Shown here: piece by piece, positions 16,282 to 24,951 of the stretch
Position numbering within the stretch: position 1 is the first letter of the stretch
How the letters are laid out: each line of letters starts with the position of its first letter
NCBI RefSeq assembly: GCF_000440115.1
Contig: NZ_ALMY01000063.1
Coordinates: forward strand, 1-33,323
Length of the DNA: 33,323 bases
Source of the DNA: Streptococcus suis YS56
GTDB taxonomy: Bacteria; Bacillota; Bacilli; Lactobacillales; Streptococcaceae
Direction: 5' to 3'
Made by a program: the position numbers and the translations under genes
Notes under the pieces: generated by a model
What the model was told of the DNA's origin: nothing
The model's database searches: none
What the model saw: only the letters and a program-made list of their open reading frames with translations

Positions 16282-18777
16282 TTACCCTCTACGTCTTCTT
16301 GCAGCTGCAAGACCAAGACCAGATAATACTGCCACACCTGCGAGCGCCAATAGACTTGTTTGCTCCCCTGTATTTGGCAAGGTCTTAGCTCGTTCGACAC
16401 GTGAGTAGGTCACTTTTTCTCCAGTAGCTGTTTGTGTCACGGCTACACCTGCTTGTGGGTTCGTCACCACAACTTTACCGTCAACAACTTTCACGTCTTG
16501 ACCTTTTGCAACGGCATCTTTAACAAAGTTAATATCGACAGCTGGTTTTGCATCAGCAGTTGGTGCTGTTTTTGGTACTGCAACAACTGTTCTATCTGGA
16601 AGAGTAGCAATGATGTTATCTTTTGCTTTGTCTTCAAGTTCTTTAACGGTTGCGTATTCAGCTTGAAGTTCTGCCAATTTAGCATTTTCTTCGTTGAGTT
16701 TAGCAGTAAGTGCTTCAAGTTTAGCTTGTGCAGTTTCAGCTTTAGCTTGTGCGTCAGTAAGAGCAGCTTGTTTTGCTGTGAGAGTTACTTGTGCTTCAGC
16801 AAGAATTGCAGGAGCATTCAAGTAACCGTTCAATTCTTCAGCAAGTGCTTTAGCTTCTTCAACTAAGCGGTCTTTTTCTGCAAGGAGTGCATCACGCTCT
16901 TTGTTCAAGCTATCAAGGGTTGCTTGTTGGCTTGCAAGGTTAGCTTGAGCTGTTGTAAGAGCTTCAGCCTTAGAGTTTGCAGCAGCTTGTGCTGTAGCAA
17001 GTTCAGCTTTGGCAGTATCAAGAGCTGCTTTCTTATCAGCAAGATTTGCTGAGAAGTTGTCAACAGCTTTTTGGGCATCAGCTTTGCGAGTTTCAGCATT
17101 TTGAAGAGCAATGGTTGCAAGACGTAGGTTATTTTCTGCTACCTGTGTTTGAAGCGGTGTAGCAGTAGCGTCAGCAAGGACTTTTTCTGCCTGTGTTTTA
17201 GCTTCCAAAGCTGTAGCGTAATCTGAACTTGCTTGGGTCAACTTAGCTTTTGCTTCATCAGATGCAGTTTGTGCTGCTGTAAGAGCGGTTTGAGCTTGAG
17301 TGAGTGCGGCTTGAAGTGTTGCTGGGTCATTTGGGTTGGTGATTGGGGTGCCAGTGTAGACACCAAATACGTTGATTAAATGAGGTTGACCAGCGAATGT
17401 TGCAAATGCTACACCTAGTTCAGATGCACCCATTAAAGTATTGTTTAGATGACCCCAGCTTGATGGTGCATCAGCAAACGCTTGAGCCATTACAAATTTG
17501 TAGATTTCTTGTTTAACATCATACATAGTCATTGATGTACCATATTTAGCTAGTGCAATTGGGCCACCATTTTCACCAAAATAATCACCTGGTAAATGAC
17601 CAGCTGTTAGAATATCTTTGTTACGAGCTACGTATTTGTTCATTTGGTCTTGTGCAGCTTTCATTGAACCTGTATTTAGTTCAAATGCAGGCAAACCAAG
17701 TCGTTGACGAATAGCATTGATTACTTGCAAGTTGTAAAGTGCAAGTTCTTCTGCTTGCTCTTTTGTGATATTTGTGAAGTCAACAATTTTCGCTTTATCA
17801 TCTTCACCAATCTTAGTTGAAGATTGTTCAATAGCAGTAGCACCAGAATCAGTCATAAAGTCTGAGTCACCTTCAGTTTTATCAGCTTTGAATTGAGTCA
17901 AGTCTGCAATTGTAACAGTATCAATATTTGCAAGAGCGTCTGTTGCTGATTTGACAGCGTCAGTAGCCTTGCTTACTGCGTCAGTTGTTGTTTTAACAGT
18001 ATCTTGTGCAGTAGTCAATTTTGCTTTTGCTGTATCAACAGCGTCTGTTTTGACTGCAAGGTCAGTTGTTGCTGCATCAATTTTAGTTTGACGGTCTGCG
18101 TCTGCCTTTTTAGCGGTATCAACGGCTGTAGTAGCAGTTGTAACATTATCTTGTGCTGTTTTGACGTCAGCTGTAGCTTGGTCAAGGGTTGCTTGAGCTT
18201 CCGCAAGACCAGTACCAGAAAGAGCATCTTGTGCTGCTTTGACATCAGCTTCTTTAGACGCTACTGTGGCATCTGCTTGGTCTTTTTCTGCTTGGGCAGT
18301 ATCAACAGCAGTTTGTGCATCGGCAACAGCTTGTGTTTGTGCTGTGATTTCAGCATTGACTTGATCTGTTTCTGTAGCGTTAGCCTCTTGGTCAGCAAGG
18401 TTAGCTGTTTGGTCAGACTGGTTAGCTGCAATATTTTCTGGTGTTGCTTTAGCAGCGTTTGCTTCTGCGTCAGTTACAGCTTGGGTTGCAGTAGCAACGT
18501 CAGCTTGTGCGTTAGACACTTCTTGATTAGCTGTGTTTACTTCAGCTTGAGCTTGACCTGCTTCAGTAGCAGTAGCGTCAACAACAGCTTGTTGTGCATC
18601 CACTTCTGATTGAACTTCAGCAGCAGTTTTTGGTGCTTCAACAGTATTAGTTTCTGTTGCTGGTGTTTCAGTTGCAACTGGTTTTACTTCCTCAGCGAAT
18701 ACTGGTGCAGAAGTAGCACCGATTGCTGTTGCGATTGCCGCACCTGTTGCGAATGTTTTGATTGATTTTTTGTTCAT
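16282..18777 (-). CDS. LPXTG-anchored surface protein with SEC10/PgrA-like CAP domain
   Basis: An 831-residue cell-wall protein. Residues 1-28 are a signal peptide (KKSIKTFATG..., cleavage after PVFA). Residues about 40-290 and 480-735 are low-complexity Ala/Thr/Gln/Asp heptad-like repeats, strongly coiled-coil. Between them, about 330-476, is a folded CAP-like domain: LYNLQVINAIRQRLGLPAF, GHLPGDYFGENGGPIALAKY, SSWGHLNNTLMGASELGVAF. This is the arrangement of SEC10/PgrA surface-exclusion proteins of conjugative plasmids, though none of their partner genes is here. The C-terminus has LPNTG (800-804), a hydrophobic helix and RRRRG for sortase A anchoring. ATG behind AGGAG. Expression probably depends on the palindromic leader at 18808-18851. 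Confidence 0.92.
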   Translation of the reverse strand: MNKKSIKTFATGAAIATAIGATSAPVFAEEVKPVATETPATETNTVEAPKTAAEVQSEVDAQQAVVDATATEAGQAQAEVNTANQEVSNAQADVATATQAVTDAEANAAKATPENIAANQSDQTANLADQEANATETDQVNAEITAQTQAVADAQTAVDTAQAEKDQADATVASKEADVKAAQDALSGTGLAEAQATLDQATADVKTAQDNVTTATTAVDTAKKADADRQTKIDAATTDLAVKTDAVDTAKAKLTTAQDTVKTTTDAVSKATDAVKSATDALANIDTVTIADLTQFKADKTEGDSDFMTDSGATAIEQSSTKIGEDDKAKIVDFTNITKEQAEELALYNLQVINAIRQRLGLPAFELNTGSMKAAQDQMNKYVARNKDILTAGHLPGDYFGENGGPIALAKYGTSMTMYDVKQEIYKFVMAQAFADAPSSWGHLNNTLMGASELGVAFATFAGQPHLINVFGVYTGTPITNPNDPATLQAALTQAQTALTAAQTASDEAKAKLTQASSDYATALEAKTQAEKVLADATATPLQTQVAENNLRLATIALQNAETRKADAQKAVDNFSANLADKKAALDTAKAELATAQAAANSKAEALTTAQANLASQQATLDSLNKERDALLAEKDRLVEEAKALAEELNGYLNAPAILAEAQVTLTAKQAALTDAQAKAETAQAKLEALTAKLNEENAKLAELQAEYATVKELEDKAKDNIIATLPDRTVVAVPKTAPTADAKPAVDINFVKDAVAKGQDVKVVDGKVVVTNPQAGVAVTQTATGEKVTYSRVERAKTLPNTGEQTSLLALAGVAVLSGLGLAAARRRRG

Positions 18778-18807
18778 AGTTTTTTCTCCTGAGTTGCTGT
18801 TAGGATT

Positions 18808-18851
18808 GGTTTGACTGTAAAGTCAAACCTTGATATATGTAGTATATCAAG
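18808..18851 (-). promoter_or_regulatory. Two abutting perfect palindromes over the surface-protein promoter and leader
   Basis: GGTTTGACT/AGTCAAACC (18808-18816 and 18821-18829, 4-nt loop) and CTTGATATA/TATATCAAG (18829-18837 and 18843-18851, 5-nt loop) share one base. The second contains an extended -10, TGATATACT on the minus strand (18849-18841), so a protein bound there would block the surface-protein promoter. The first would form a hairpin near the 5' end of the mRNA. Confidence 0.65.
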
Positions 18852-18891
18852 CTATTCTAAATTATTTTACCATTTAACAGTGTCAAACACA

Positions 18892-18915
18892 ACACTTATT
18901 TCTGTATATAAGTGT
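18892..18915 (+). promoter_or_regulatory. Inverted repeat upstream of the XRE regulator
   Basis: ACACTTAT (18892-18899) and ATAAGTGT (18908-18915) with an 8-nt loop; a further ACTTAT half-site follows near 18926. Possible autoregulatory operator. A TACAAT box at about 18951 could be the -10 of the regulator gene, with a weak -35. Confidence 0.5.
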
Positions 18916-18976
18916 AATTTAACATACTTATTTTTTACCACATTAATCTTTACAATAGTAAGAAAAGGTGTAAAAG

Positions 18977-19315
18977 ATGGAACAAGACAAACTACAAACA
19001 TTTATTGCTAAAAGAATACGGTACTTAAGACTTCAAAAAAAGTTAAGTCAGGAAAAGCTTTCTGAACTCGCAGAACTTGGTTCGAAACATGTTCACAATA
19101 TTGAAAATGGTAAATATAATTTTCAGATTCAAACCCTAAGTAAAATCATTAATGCTCTAGAGATAGATGAAAAAACATTTTTTAACTTTGAATTCCCAAC
19201 ACAAGATAAAGAAGTTGATAATGTCCTTAAACAAATAGAACAATTGCCCTCTGAGAAACGACATGATATTATTTCAGCTTTAAATACATTATTATCTAAT
19301 ATAAATAACCGCTAA
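18977..19315 (+). CDS. XRE-family helix-turn-helix regulator
   Basis: A 112-residue DNA-binding protein. The helix-turn-helix spans about residues 9-63: RIRYLRLQKKLSQEKLSELA, then GSKHVHNIENGKYNFQIQTL and SKIINALEID, the classic Cro/C1 pattern. The C-terminal 40 residues (KEVDNVLKQIEQLPSEKRHD) form a helix pair, probably for dimerisation, as in SinR-like proteins. No ligand or peptidase domain. The gene is visibly richer in A+T than its neighbours gatB and galR, which hints at acquisition. It faces away from the surface-protein gene, with about 200 bp of palindromes between them, so it is the natural candidate regulator of that gene and of itself. Confidence 0.88.
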   Translation: MEQDKLQTFIAKRIRYLRLQKKLSQEKLSELAELGSKHVHNIENGKYNFQIQTLSKIINALEIDEKTFFNFEFPTQDKEVDNVLKQIEQLPSEKRHDIISALNTLLSNINNR

Positions 19316-19338
19316 GATACAAACATCCTAGCGGTTTT
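19307..19338 (+). terminator. Terminator after the XRE gene
   Basis: AACCGCTA (19307-19314, containing the stop codon) and TAGCGGTT (19329-19336), followed by TTCTTCT. Weak in the other direction for gatB. Confidence 0.75.
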
Positions 19339-19350
19339 CTTCTATTCATA

Positions 19351-20790
19351 TTAATCCAACAATTTCGCCAATTCCTGAGCCAAGAGTTGTTGTGCAACTT
19401 GTGGATTAGCTTGTCCTTTAGTTGCTTTCATCAAGAAGCCTGTGAAGGCCTTGTCTGCATTGCGTTTGCCAGACTTGAAGTCAGCTACGGCTGCTTCATT
19501 ATCCGCAAAGACTTGGTGGATAATCGGAATCAAGACCGCAGGGTCTGAAATCTGTACCAAGCCAGCTTTCTCCACATAAGCCTTAGCAGAGCCGCCTTCT
19601 TTGGCCAAGTGTACAAAGACCTTCTTGGCAATCTTAGATGAAATAGTTCCATCCGCAATCAAGGCAATCATCTCCACCAAGTTTTCTGGTGTCAAAGCGA
19701 TTTGCTCAATAGTCTTACCTTCAGCATTGAGGAACTGAGCCACCTCGCCCTGCAACCAGTTAGACACCTGCTTAGCATCGCCACCTGCTGCCACTGCTGC
19801 TTCGAAGAAGTCAGACAGAGCCTTTGTAGACGTCAACTGACCAGCATCATAGGCGGTCAAGCCCAAGTTTTCCACATAGTGGGCACGGCGAGCCTTTGGA
19901 AAGACTGGCAATTCTGCACGCACTTCCTCAATCCAACTATCATCAATCTCATAGAGCGGTAGGTCTGGCTCTGGGAAGTAACGGTAGTCAGCTGAACCTT
20001 CCTTGACACGCATGAGAATGGTTTCACCAGTAGATTCATCGTAACGACGAGTTTCCTGCTGGATTTGACCACCTGAACGCAAGATTTTCGCCTGACGTTC
20101 TACCTCGTGTTGCAAACCCTTGCGAACATAGTTGAAGGAGTTGAGGTTTTTCAACTCAGTCTTGGTACCAAATTTCTCCTGGCCATAGGGACGAAGAGAG
20201 ATATTGGCATCCACACGCATAGAACCTTCTTCCATCTTCACATCTGAAATACCAGTGTATTGGATAATTTCCTTGAGAGCTGTCAAGTAGGCATAGGCTT
20301 CTTCAGGCGAACGCATATCCGCTTCTGATACAATCTCAATCAGTGGCACGCCCTGACGGTTGAGGTCTACATAAGAATAACCATCTGTCCCGTGGGTATT
20401 CTTACCTGCATCCTCTTCCAAGTGCGCACGCTCGATACGGATTTTCTTGGTTGAGCCGTCTTCTAGCTCGATCTCAATCCAACCATTGTAGCCAATCGGC
20501 TCGTCAAACTGGGAAATCTGATAGGCTTTGGGGTTATCAGGATAGAAATAGTTCTTACGGTCAAAGTGCATGTCCTTGTGAATGTCCATATTCAAGGCCA
20601 AGGCAGCCTTGATACCCGCATCCACAACGCCCTTATTAAGAACAGGAAGGACACCTGGGAAAGACCAGTCAATCACGTTGGTATTAGCATTTGGATCCTC
20701 ACCAAAATGAGCAGATGAAGGTGAGAAAATTTTCGAGTTGGTATTCAACTCCACATGGACTTCTAGACCAATAATCGTTTCAAAGTTCAT
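19351..20790 (-). CDS. gatB: Asp-tRNA(Asn)/Glu-tRNA(Gln) amidotransferase subunit B
   Basis: The 479-residue tRNA-binding and kinase subunit of GatCAB, which converts Glu-tRNA(Gln) to Gln-tRNA(Gln) in organisms without a glutaminyl-tRNA synthetase. It begins [20 protein letters not shown], contains [20 protein letters not shown] and [11 protein letters not shown], and ends with the YqeY-like tail domain ([20 protein letters not shown]). Full length. The ATG overlaps the last base of the gatA stop, so translation is coupled. Last gene of gatCAB. Confidence 0.97.
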   Translation of the reverse strand: MNFETIIGLEVHVELNTNSKIFSPSSAHFGEDPNANTNVIDWSFPGVLPVLNKGVVDAGIKAALALNMDIHKDMHFDRKNYFYPDNPKAYQISQFDEPIGYNGWIEIELEDGSTKKIRIERAHLEEDAGKNTHGTDGYSYVDLNRQGVPLIEIVSEADMRSPEEAYAYLTALKEIIQYTGISDVKMEEGSMRVDANISLRPYGQEKFGTKTELKNLNSFNYVRKGLQHEVERQAKILRSGGQIQQETRRYDESTGETILMRVKEGSADYRYFPEPDLPLYEIDDSWIEEVRAELPVFPKARRAHYVENLGLTAYDAGQLTSTKALSDFFEAAVAAGGDAKQVSNWLQGEVAQFLNAEGKTIEQIALTPENLVEMIALIADGTISSKIAKKVFVHLAKEGGSAKAYVEKAGLVQISDPAVLIPIIHQVFADNEAAVADFKSGKRNADKAFTGFLMKATKGQANPQVAQQLLAQELAKLLD

Positions 20791-22256
20791 TAGTTAGCAC
20801 CTCCAAAAATCACTGGTTGTTGCTTGTGGTAGTCGGTCGTCGCTTCAAAGGCAGCAGCCACTTGGTAAATGGTCTCTTCTGAGTATTTTGGACCAATCAA
20901 CTGCAAACCAACTGGCAAGCCTTCCACAAAACCAGCAGGAATGGAAATACCAGGGAGACCTGCCAAGTTTACAGGAATTGTTAACAAATCCGCCAAGTAC
21001 ATAGCGACAGGATCATGGTTGAGCGTATCCAAACCAAAAGCAACCGTTGGAGCTGTCGGCCCCAAAATCAAATCATAGTCCGCAAAGACCTTTTCAAAAT
21101 CTTGGATAATCAAGGTCCGCACCTGGCCAGCCTTCTTGAAGTAGGCATCGTAGTAACCAGATGACAGGCTGAAAGTTCCCAGCATGATACGGCGTTTGAC
21201 TTCCTCACCAAAACCTTGGCTACGAGTTTTCACATAAATCTCTTCCAAGTTGGTCGCATCTTCTGCACGGAAACCGTAACGGATACCGTCAAAACGTTGC
21301 AAGTTAGAAGAAGCCTCTGACGAAGCGATGATGTAGTAGACAGCAACCCCATACTTAGAATGTGGCAGGCTAACTTCCTCGATAATCGCTCCCAGGCTTT
21401 CCAAGTGCTTAGCAGCCTTGAGAATGGTTTCCTTGACCTGCGGATCAATCCCTTCACCCATGTATTCTTTTGGCAGAGCAATCTTCATACCCTTGATGTC
21501 CTGACCAATCTTGCTAGTGAAGTCTGCGATTTCATTGATCGTTGATGTTGCATCCTTGACATCATGACCAGAGATGACATTGAGCAACTGGGCATTTTCC
21601 TTAACTGTCTGTGAAAATGGACCAATCTGGTCAAGAGATGAACCAAAGGCAATCAAACCAAAACGTGACACCGTTCCATAGGTTGGCTTCATACCGACGA
21701 TACCATTAAAAGCTGCTGGTTGACGAATGGAACCACCTGTGTCAGAACCGAGTGACAAACGGACCTGACCAGCAGCAACTGCAGCTGCCGAACCACCTGA
21801 AGAACCACCAGGAACTTTTGTCTGATCCCAAGCATTTTTAGTCGGTTTGAAGGCAGAGTTCTCATTCGAACCACCCATGGCAAACTCATCCATGTTGGTC
21901 TTACCAACAACAATCATGTCCTTGGCATAGGCTTGGGCAATAGAAGTCGCATCGAAAATCGGCTCGTAGTTATAGAGCATTTTTGAAGCAGCAGTTGTCA
22001 AAATACCCTTGGTTGAGATATTGTCCTTGACTGCCAAAGGAATCCCCGCCATGACATTGTCCGCATCAATCCCCTTTTCATCAAGGGCAGCTGCCTGAGC
22101 CAAGGCTGCATCTTCTGTGATAGTCAAGAAAGCATCCACTGCTCCCTCACGGCTCTTAATGTCTTCCAAAGTTGCCTTGGTCAACTCAACCACAGAAATC
22201 TCCTTTTTGACAAGGAGGTCATGCAATTCATCAATGGTTTTATTGTTAAAAGTCAT
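20790..22256 (-). CDS. gatA: Asp-tRNA(Asn)/Glu-tRNA(Gln) amidotransferase subunit A
   Basis: The 488-residue glutaminase subunit. Amidase-signature catalytic residues are visible: Lys in [12 protein letters not shown] (about 79), the Gly/Ser-rich [14 protein letters not shown] with the cis-Ser, and the nucleophilic Ser in [14 protein letters not shown]. It releases ammonia from glutamine and passes it to GatB. The C-terminal [20 protein letters not shown] is typical. Overlaps gatC stop and gatB start by single bases, as in a tightly coupled operon. Confidence 0.97.
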   Translation of the reverse strand: MTFNNKTIDELHDLLVKKEISVVELTKATLEDIKSREGAVDAFLTITEDAALAQAAALDEKGIDADNVMAGIPLAVKDNISTKGILTTAASKMLYNYEPIFDATSIAQAYAKDMIVVGKTNMDEFAMGGSNENSAFKPTKNAWDQTKVPGGSSGGSAAAVAAGQVRLSLGSDTGGSIRQPAAFNGIVGMKPTYGTVSRFGLIAFGSSLDQIGPFSQTVKENAQLLNVISGHDVKDATSTINEIADFTSKIGQDIKGMKIALPKEYMGEGIDPQVKETILKAAKHLESLGAIIEEVSLPHSKYGVAVYYIIASSEASSNLQRFDGIRYGFRAEDATNLEEIYVKTRSQGFGEEVKRRIMLGTFSLSSGYYDAYFKKAGQVRTLIIQDFEKVFADYDLILGPTAPTVAFGLDTLNHDPVAMYLADLLTIPVNLAGLPGISIPAGFVEGLPVGLQLIGPKYSEETIYQVAAAFEATTDYHKQQPVIFGGAN

Positions 22257-22558
22257 TAGGCATCTCCTCCCCCGTCTAGAATAGCTGGTACCTTGATAAA
22301 GTTATCTTGTGATTCAGGCACATTTTTAAAGAGCTCCTCACGGCTCTCACCTTTTTGGGCAATATCTGCTCGCAAGACATTCTTACGGTCAGCCATAGTG
22401 GTCGTTACCGCAACACCTGTCGTATCCACTTCATTGAGCAATTCAACCATATCGACAATCTTGCTCAAACTTGTCGCAAATTCCGCTGTTTCTTGATCCG
22501 AAAATTCCAGCTTAGACAGCTTGGCAACGTGACGGACTTCAGCTTCAGAAATCTTCAT
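22256..22558 (-). CDS. gatC: Asp-tRNA(Asn)/Glu-tRNA(Gln) amidotransferase subunit C
   Basis: The 100-residue belt subunit that wraps GatA and GatB and stabilises the complex. It starts [20 protein letters not shown] and holds the [17 protein letters not shown] segment typical of GatC. Strong AGGAGG upstream. First gene of gatCAB, expressed from the promoter at 22593-22620. The gap 22621-22711 holds no gene. Confidence 0.95.
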   Translation of the reverse strand: MKISEAEVRHVAKLSKLEFSDQETAEFATSLSKIVDMVELLNEVDTTGVAVTTTMADRKNVLRADIAQKGESREELFKNVPESQDNFIKVPAILDGGGDA

Positions 22559-22592
22559 TCTTACTTTCCTCCTAATGGAAATCTATCTTCTC

Positions 22593-22620
22593 ATTATACC
22601 ATATTTCCAGCCCCAGACAA
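22593..22620 (-). promoter_or_regulatory. gatCAB promoter
   Basis: Minus-strand TTGTCT (22620-22615), 16-bp spacer, TATAAT (22598-22593). Confidence 0.75.
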
Positions 22621-22709
22621 AGGTAGAAATGACCTAATATGTTACCTATTCCCTCCTAAAAATCCGTTCTTTAAATTGCGAAGTATTCCTAATCTCACAC
22701 CGTCAAACG

Positions 22710-22753
22710 ATAAAAAACAGCAAGTTTTACCTAGCAATAAAACTTACTGTTTG
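22710..22753 (-). terminator. Terminator after the TIM-barrel gene
   Basis: Minus-strand arms AACAGTAAGTTTTA and TAAAACTTGCTGTT (one G-U pair), followed by TTTTATC. A strong hairpin. Confidence 0.85.
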
Positions 22754-22774
22754 CTTAGCCTATCTTTTTATGTA

Positions 22775-23449
22775 CTAATCCTTTGCATATTTGCGGTATT
22801 TTTCCATTTTCCCCTTAAAAAGCTCTCCATTACTTGGTGCTGTATAGGAGACAGCATTGGCTCCAGCTTCGATAACCCGACGAATAGAGTCCTCAGTCGG
22901 ACCACCAGTCGCAATAATTGGAAAATCAGGGAAAGCTTCTCGAATCTTCTTCACAACCCTTGGCGTTTCCATACCGCAAGAAACATTTAAAATATCTACT
23001 CCTGCTTTAATCCGTGAGGTTAAATCAGACTTTTCAGAAACAACTGTATAAATGATAGGAATATCCACTACTTTATTGATTGCCTCAATTGTCTTTACAT
23101 CCGTTGGTCCATTTACCACAACAGCGTATGCTCCCTCCGACTCAGACAATAGACTCATATTAGCTGAACGCATACCTGTCGTCAAGCCTCCACCAACACC
23201 AGCCAAGACTGGAACTGACGCGACCAACATAATACTTTTGATAATAGCTGGACTAGGCGTAAATGGATAAACAGCCAAAATAGCATCTGCGTTGTGATTG
23301 GCAATAATCGACACATCCGTTGTAAATAAGACTGAACGAATGCGACGACCATAAATACGAATTCCACTACATTCCTTGATAACTTCTGGCATCTGAACAA
23401 TATCCTGCCGTAAATCTGATAAAACAGATGGAATAAACTGTTCGCTCAT
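22775..23449 (-). CDS. Conserved TIM-barrel protein (annotated as hydrolase in streptococci)
   Basis: A 224-residue protein well kept in streptococci, where I recall it being listed as a hydrolase without experimental support. The beta/alpha repeats are clear: SVPVLAGVGGGLTTG, AVVVNGPTDVKTIEAINKVV, DIPIIYTVVSEK, GVDILNVSCG and a phosphate-binding-like FPIIATGGPTEDSIRRVIEA followed by GANAVSYTAPS. These last strands resemble the phosphate grip of ThiG/TrpC-type barrels. The ATG at 23449 is used because AGGAGG lies 6 nt upstream; an in-frame TTG two codons earlier abuts that site. Monocistronic between gatC and rplS. Confidence 0.75.
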   Translation of the reverse strand: MSEQFIPSVLSDLRQDIVQMPEVIKECSGIRIYGRRIRSVLFTTDVSIIANHNADAILAVYPFTPSPAIIKSIMLVASVPVLAGVGGGLTTGMRSANMSLLSESEGAYAVVVNGPTDVKTIEAINKVVDIPIIYTVVSEKSDLTSRIKAGVDILNVSCGMETPRVVKKIREAFPDFPIIATGGPTEDSIRRVIEAGANAVSYTAPSNGELFKGKMEKYRKYAKD

Positions 23450-23484
23450 CCGCAACCTCCTCTATACTAGCTACAATAATATAT

Positions 23485-23493
23485 AGTATAACA
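23485..23493 (-). promoter_or_regulatory. Extended -10 promoter of the TIM-barrel gene
   Basis: Minus-strand TGTTATACT (TGnTATACT). No clear -35. Confidence 0.65.
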
Positions 23494-23573
23494 TATTATT
23501 TCATGGAAGATACACAAAAACAATCCATTTTACCACTGCTTTCACAATAAAGTACTTTTTCAACAGATTTTTT

Positions 23574-23601
23574 TAAAAAAAGAGACAGCTTTCGCTGCCT
23601 C
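23574..23601 (-). terminator. rplS terminator
   Basis: Minus-strand GAGGCAGC, GAAA loop, GCTGTCTC, then TTTTTTT. Confidence 0.9.
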
Positions 23602-23635
23602 CCATTCTCCGACCAAAATAGTCTGTAGGACTATC

Positions 23636-23983
23636 TTAACGACGGATTTCTTTGATACGTGCTGCTTTACCTTGCAATGCACGTAGGTAGTACAATTTAG
23701 CACGACGTACTTTACCGTAACGTACTACTTCAATCTTATCAACACGTGGAGTGTGGATTGGGAATGTACGTTCAACACCTACACCACCAGAGATTTTACG
23801 TACAGTGTACATTTCTGAGATGCCTTGACCTTTACGAGAGATAACAACACCCTCGAAAATCTGGATACGTTCGCGGTTACCTTCGACAACCTTAGCGTGA
23901 ACACGCACAGTGTCACCAGGACGGAATGAAGGGATGTCAGTACGAAGTTGACCTTCTGTCAAACTTTGGATCAATGGATTCAT
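23636..23983 (-). CDS. rplS: 50S ribosomal protein L19
   Basis: A 115-residue full-length bL19: [75 protein letters not shown] and the basic tail [21 protein letters not shown]19 sits at the 30S-50S interface. Good AGGAG 8 nt before ATG. Transcribed alone from a strong promoter (24070-24098) with an 80-nt leader, and closed by a strong terminator. Confidence 0.98.
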   Translation of the reverse strand: MNPLIQSLTEGQLRTDIPSFRPGDTVRVHAKVVEGNRERIQIFEGVVISRKGQGISEMYTVRKISGGVGVERTFPIHTPRVDKIEVVRYGKVRRAKLYYLRALQGKAARIKEIRR

Positions 23984-24063
23984 TTTATTCTCCTATCTTT
24001 GTCAATCTTAGGTGCTTTTAAACCCAGCGGATAAACTGTATTTTTGTGCGTCCATTACACACA
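23984..24063 (-). promoter_or_regulatory. 5' leader of rplS, possible L19 leader
   Basis: From the likely start near 24063 to the ATG there are about 80 nt, with a short Shine-Dalgarno at the end. Many Firmicutes carry an L19-binding leader here for autoregulation. The segment has GC-containing short pairs (for example GTGTGTAATGGACGCAC) but I could not confirm the known structure. Confidence 0.4.
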
Positions 24064-24069
24064 GACTAT

Positions 24070-24098
24070 ATTATACACCAAGTAATCACCTATGTAAA
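24070..24098 (-). promoter_or_regulatory. rplS promoter
   Basis: Minus-strand TTTACA (24098-24093), 17-bp spacer, TATAAT (24075-24070). Confidence 0.85.
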
Positions 24099-24140
24099 GC
24101 ATTTTGATAAATTTATCATGGTCAATCACACCGCTTCTTT

Positions 24141-24246
24141 TATAGTCTTTTAGTTTACTTTTAGTACTAGGCAACGAGCTGCAGACAGTACTGGAGTACG
24201 GCAAAGCGAGTTAACGAAGTAATAAAAGAAAAACTAAATGACTATA
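24141..24246. repeat. RUP-like MITE upstream of rplS
   Basis: 106 bp bounded by TATAGTCTTTTAGTTT (24141-24156) and AAACTAAATGACTATA (24231-24246), inverted repeats with 15 of 16 matches and TA at the tips. Size and ends resemble the pneumococcal RUP element (about 107 bp, IS630-like ends, TA target), which is mobilised in trans by an IS630-type transposase. No coding capacity. Confidence 0.7.
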
Positions 24247-24335
24247 TCAGAATCAGACTGACGACGTAGTTGTAGATGGAACTGAAGTTCATCAAGCTAA
24301 GTCAACAAGGTCTGAGTTTGATTTTCGAAGAGTGT
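24247..24335. repeat. BOX-like element, left end lost, next to the RUP-like MITE
   Basis: It shares AATCAGACT near its left side and TTTTCGAAGAGTGT at its right end with the BOX-like element at 7629-7784. The outer 15-20 bases of the left terminal repeat are missing and the RUP-like element starts there instead. Confidence 0.65.
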
Positions 24336-24360
24336 TAATGATACAGATTCCTGTTGGAGA

Positions 24361-24388
24361 AAAACGAAAAACCAGTCCACAGACTGGT
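24361..24388 (-). terminator. Terminator after pncA
   Basis: Minus-strand ACCAGTC, TGTG loop, GACTGGT, followed by TTTTTCGTTTT. Confidence 0.85.
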
Positions 24389-24398
24389 CACTATACTA

Positions 24399-24950
24399 TT
24401 AGTCAATGATTGTCGCACCAAGTACATGACGCAAATGATTGAGAGCAAACTGATGATTCTCCTCCGTCAATGCAGCAATGGCTGATGAGACCACCTCAAT
24501 ACGATACCCCTTATTATAAGCATCAATAGCTGTATGAAGAACACAAATATCAGACAAAACACCCGTCAAGACAACCGTATCTACACCACGTTCTCTTAAT
24601 CGAACATCCAAATCCGTTCCAGAAAAAGCAGAATAATGGCGTTTATCCATCCAACGAACACGCGCATGCCCTTTATGTTTTTGATAAAAATCTGCTAAAG
24701 GACCATACAAGTCACGCCCTTGCGTCCCAATGATATTATGGCTTGGGAAAAGCTGAGCTTCAGGATGAAATTCATCCCCCTCCTCATGACCATCAATCGC
24801 AAAGAAAATATAGTCTCCATTTTCAAAAGCTTCTTGCGTAACCTGAGCAATTCGTTCAGAAATAGCCTGAGCTGATTTTCCAGCAGTCAACTTTCCTTCG
24901 TCTGCCACAAAATCTATTGTATAATCAATCGAAATCAATGCTTTTGTCAT
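24399..24950 (-). CDS. pncA: Nicotinamidase (SpNic/PncA type)
   Basis: A 183-residue enzyme that deamidates nicotinamide to nicotinate for NAD salvage. The catalytic triad Asp9, Lys103 and Cys136 (GVLSDICVLHTAID) and the metal ligands Asp53, His55, Glu64 and His71 fall at the positions I recall for the pneumococcal nicotinamidase SpNic. The C-terminus is a little shorter than in SpNic. ATG 24950 lies 1 nt after the codY stop with only a weak AAGAAA ribosome site, so it is translated by coupling from codY; the same codY-pncA order is known in pneumococcus. Works with nadD elsewhere in the window. Confidence 0.93.
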   Translation of the reverse strand: MTKALISIDYTIDFVADEGKLTAGKSAQAISERIAQVTQEAFENGDYIFFAIDGHEEGDEFHPEAQLFPSHNIIGTQGRDLYGPLADFYQKHKGHARVRWMDKRHYSAFSGTDLDVRLRERGVDTVVLTGVLSDICVLHTAIDAYNKGYRIEVVSSAIAALTEENHQFALNHLRHVLGATIID

Positions 24951-24951
24951 G

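Noticed and set aside
16432..18609. Long plus-strand open frames opposite the surface-protein gene (Cys/Phe/Ser-rich)
   Set aside because: They are reverse-strand shadows of an Ala/Thr/Gln-rich repetitive gene; composition is non-biological and there is no ribosome site.
16282..18777. Surface-exclusion protein as evidence of an integrated conjugative element
   Set aside because: No integrase, relaxase, type IV secretion gene or attachment repeats are seen; flanks are core genes galR and gatB.
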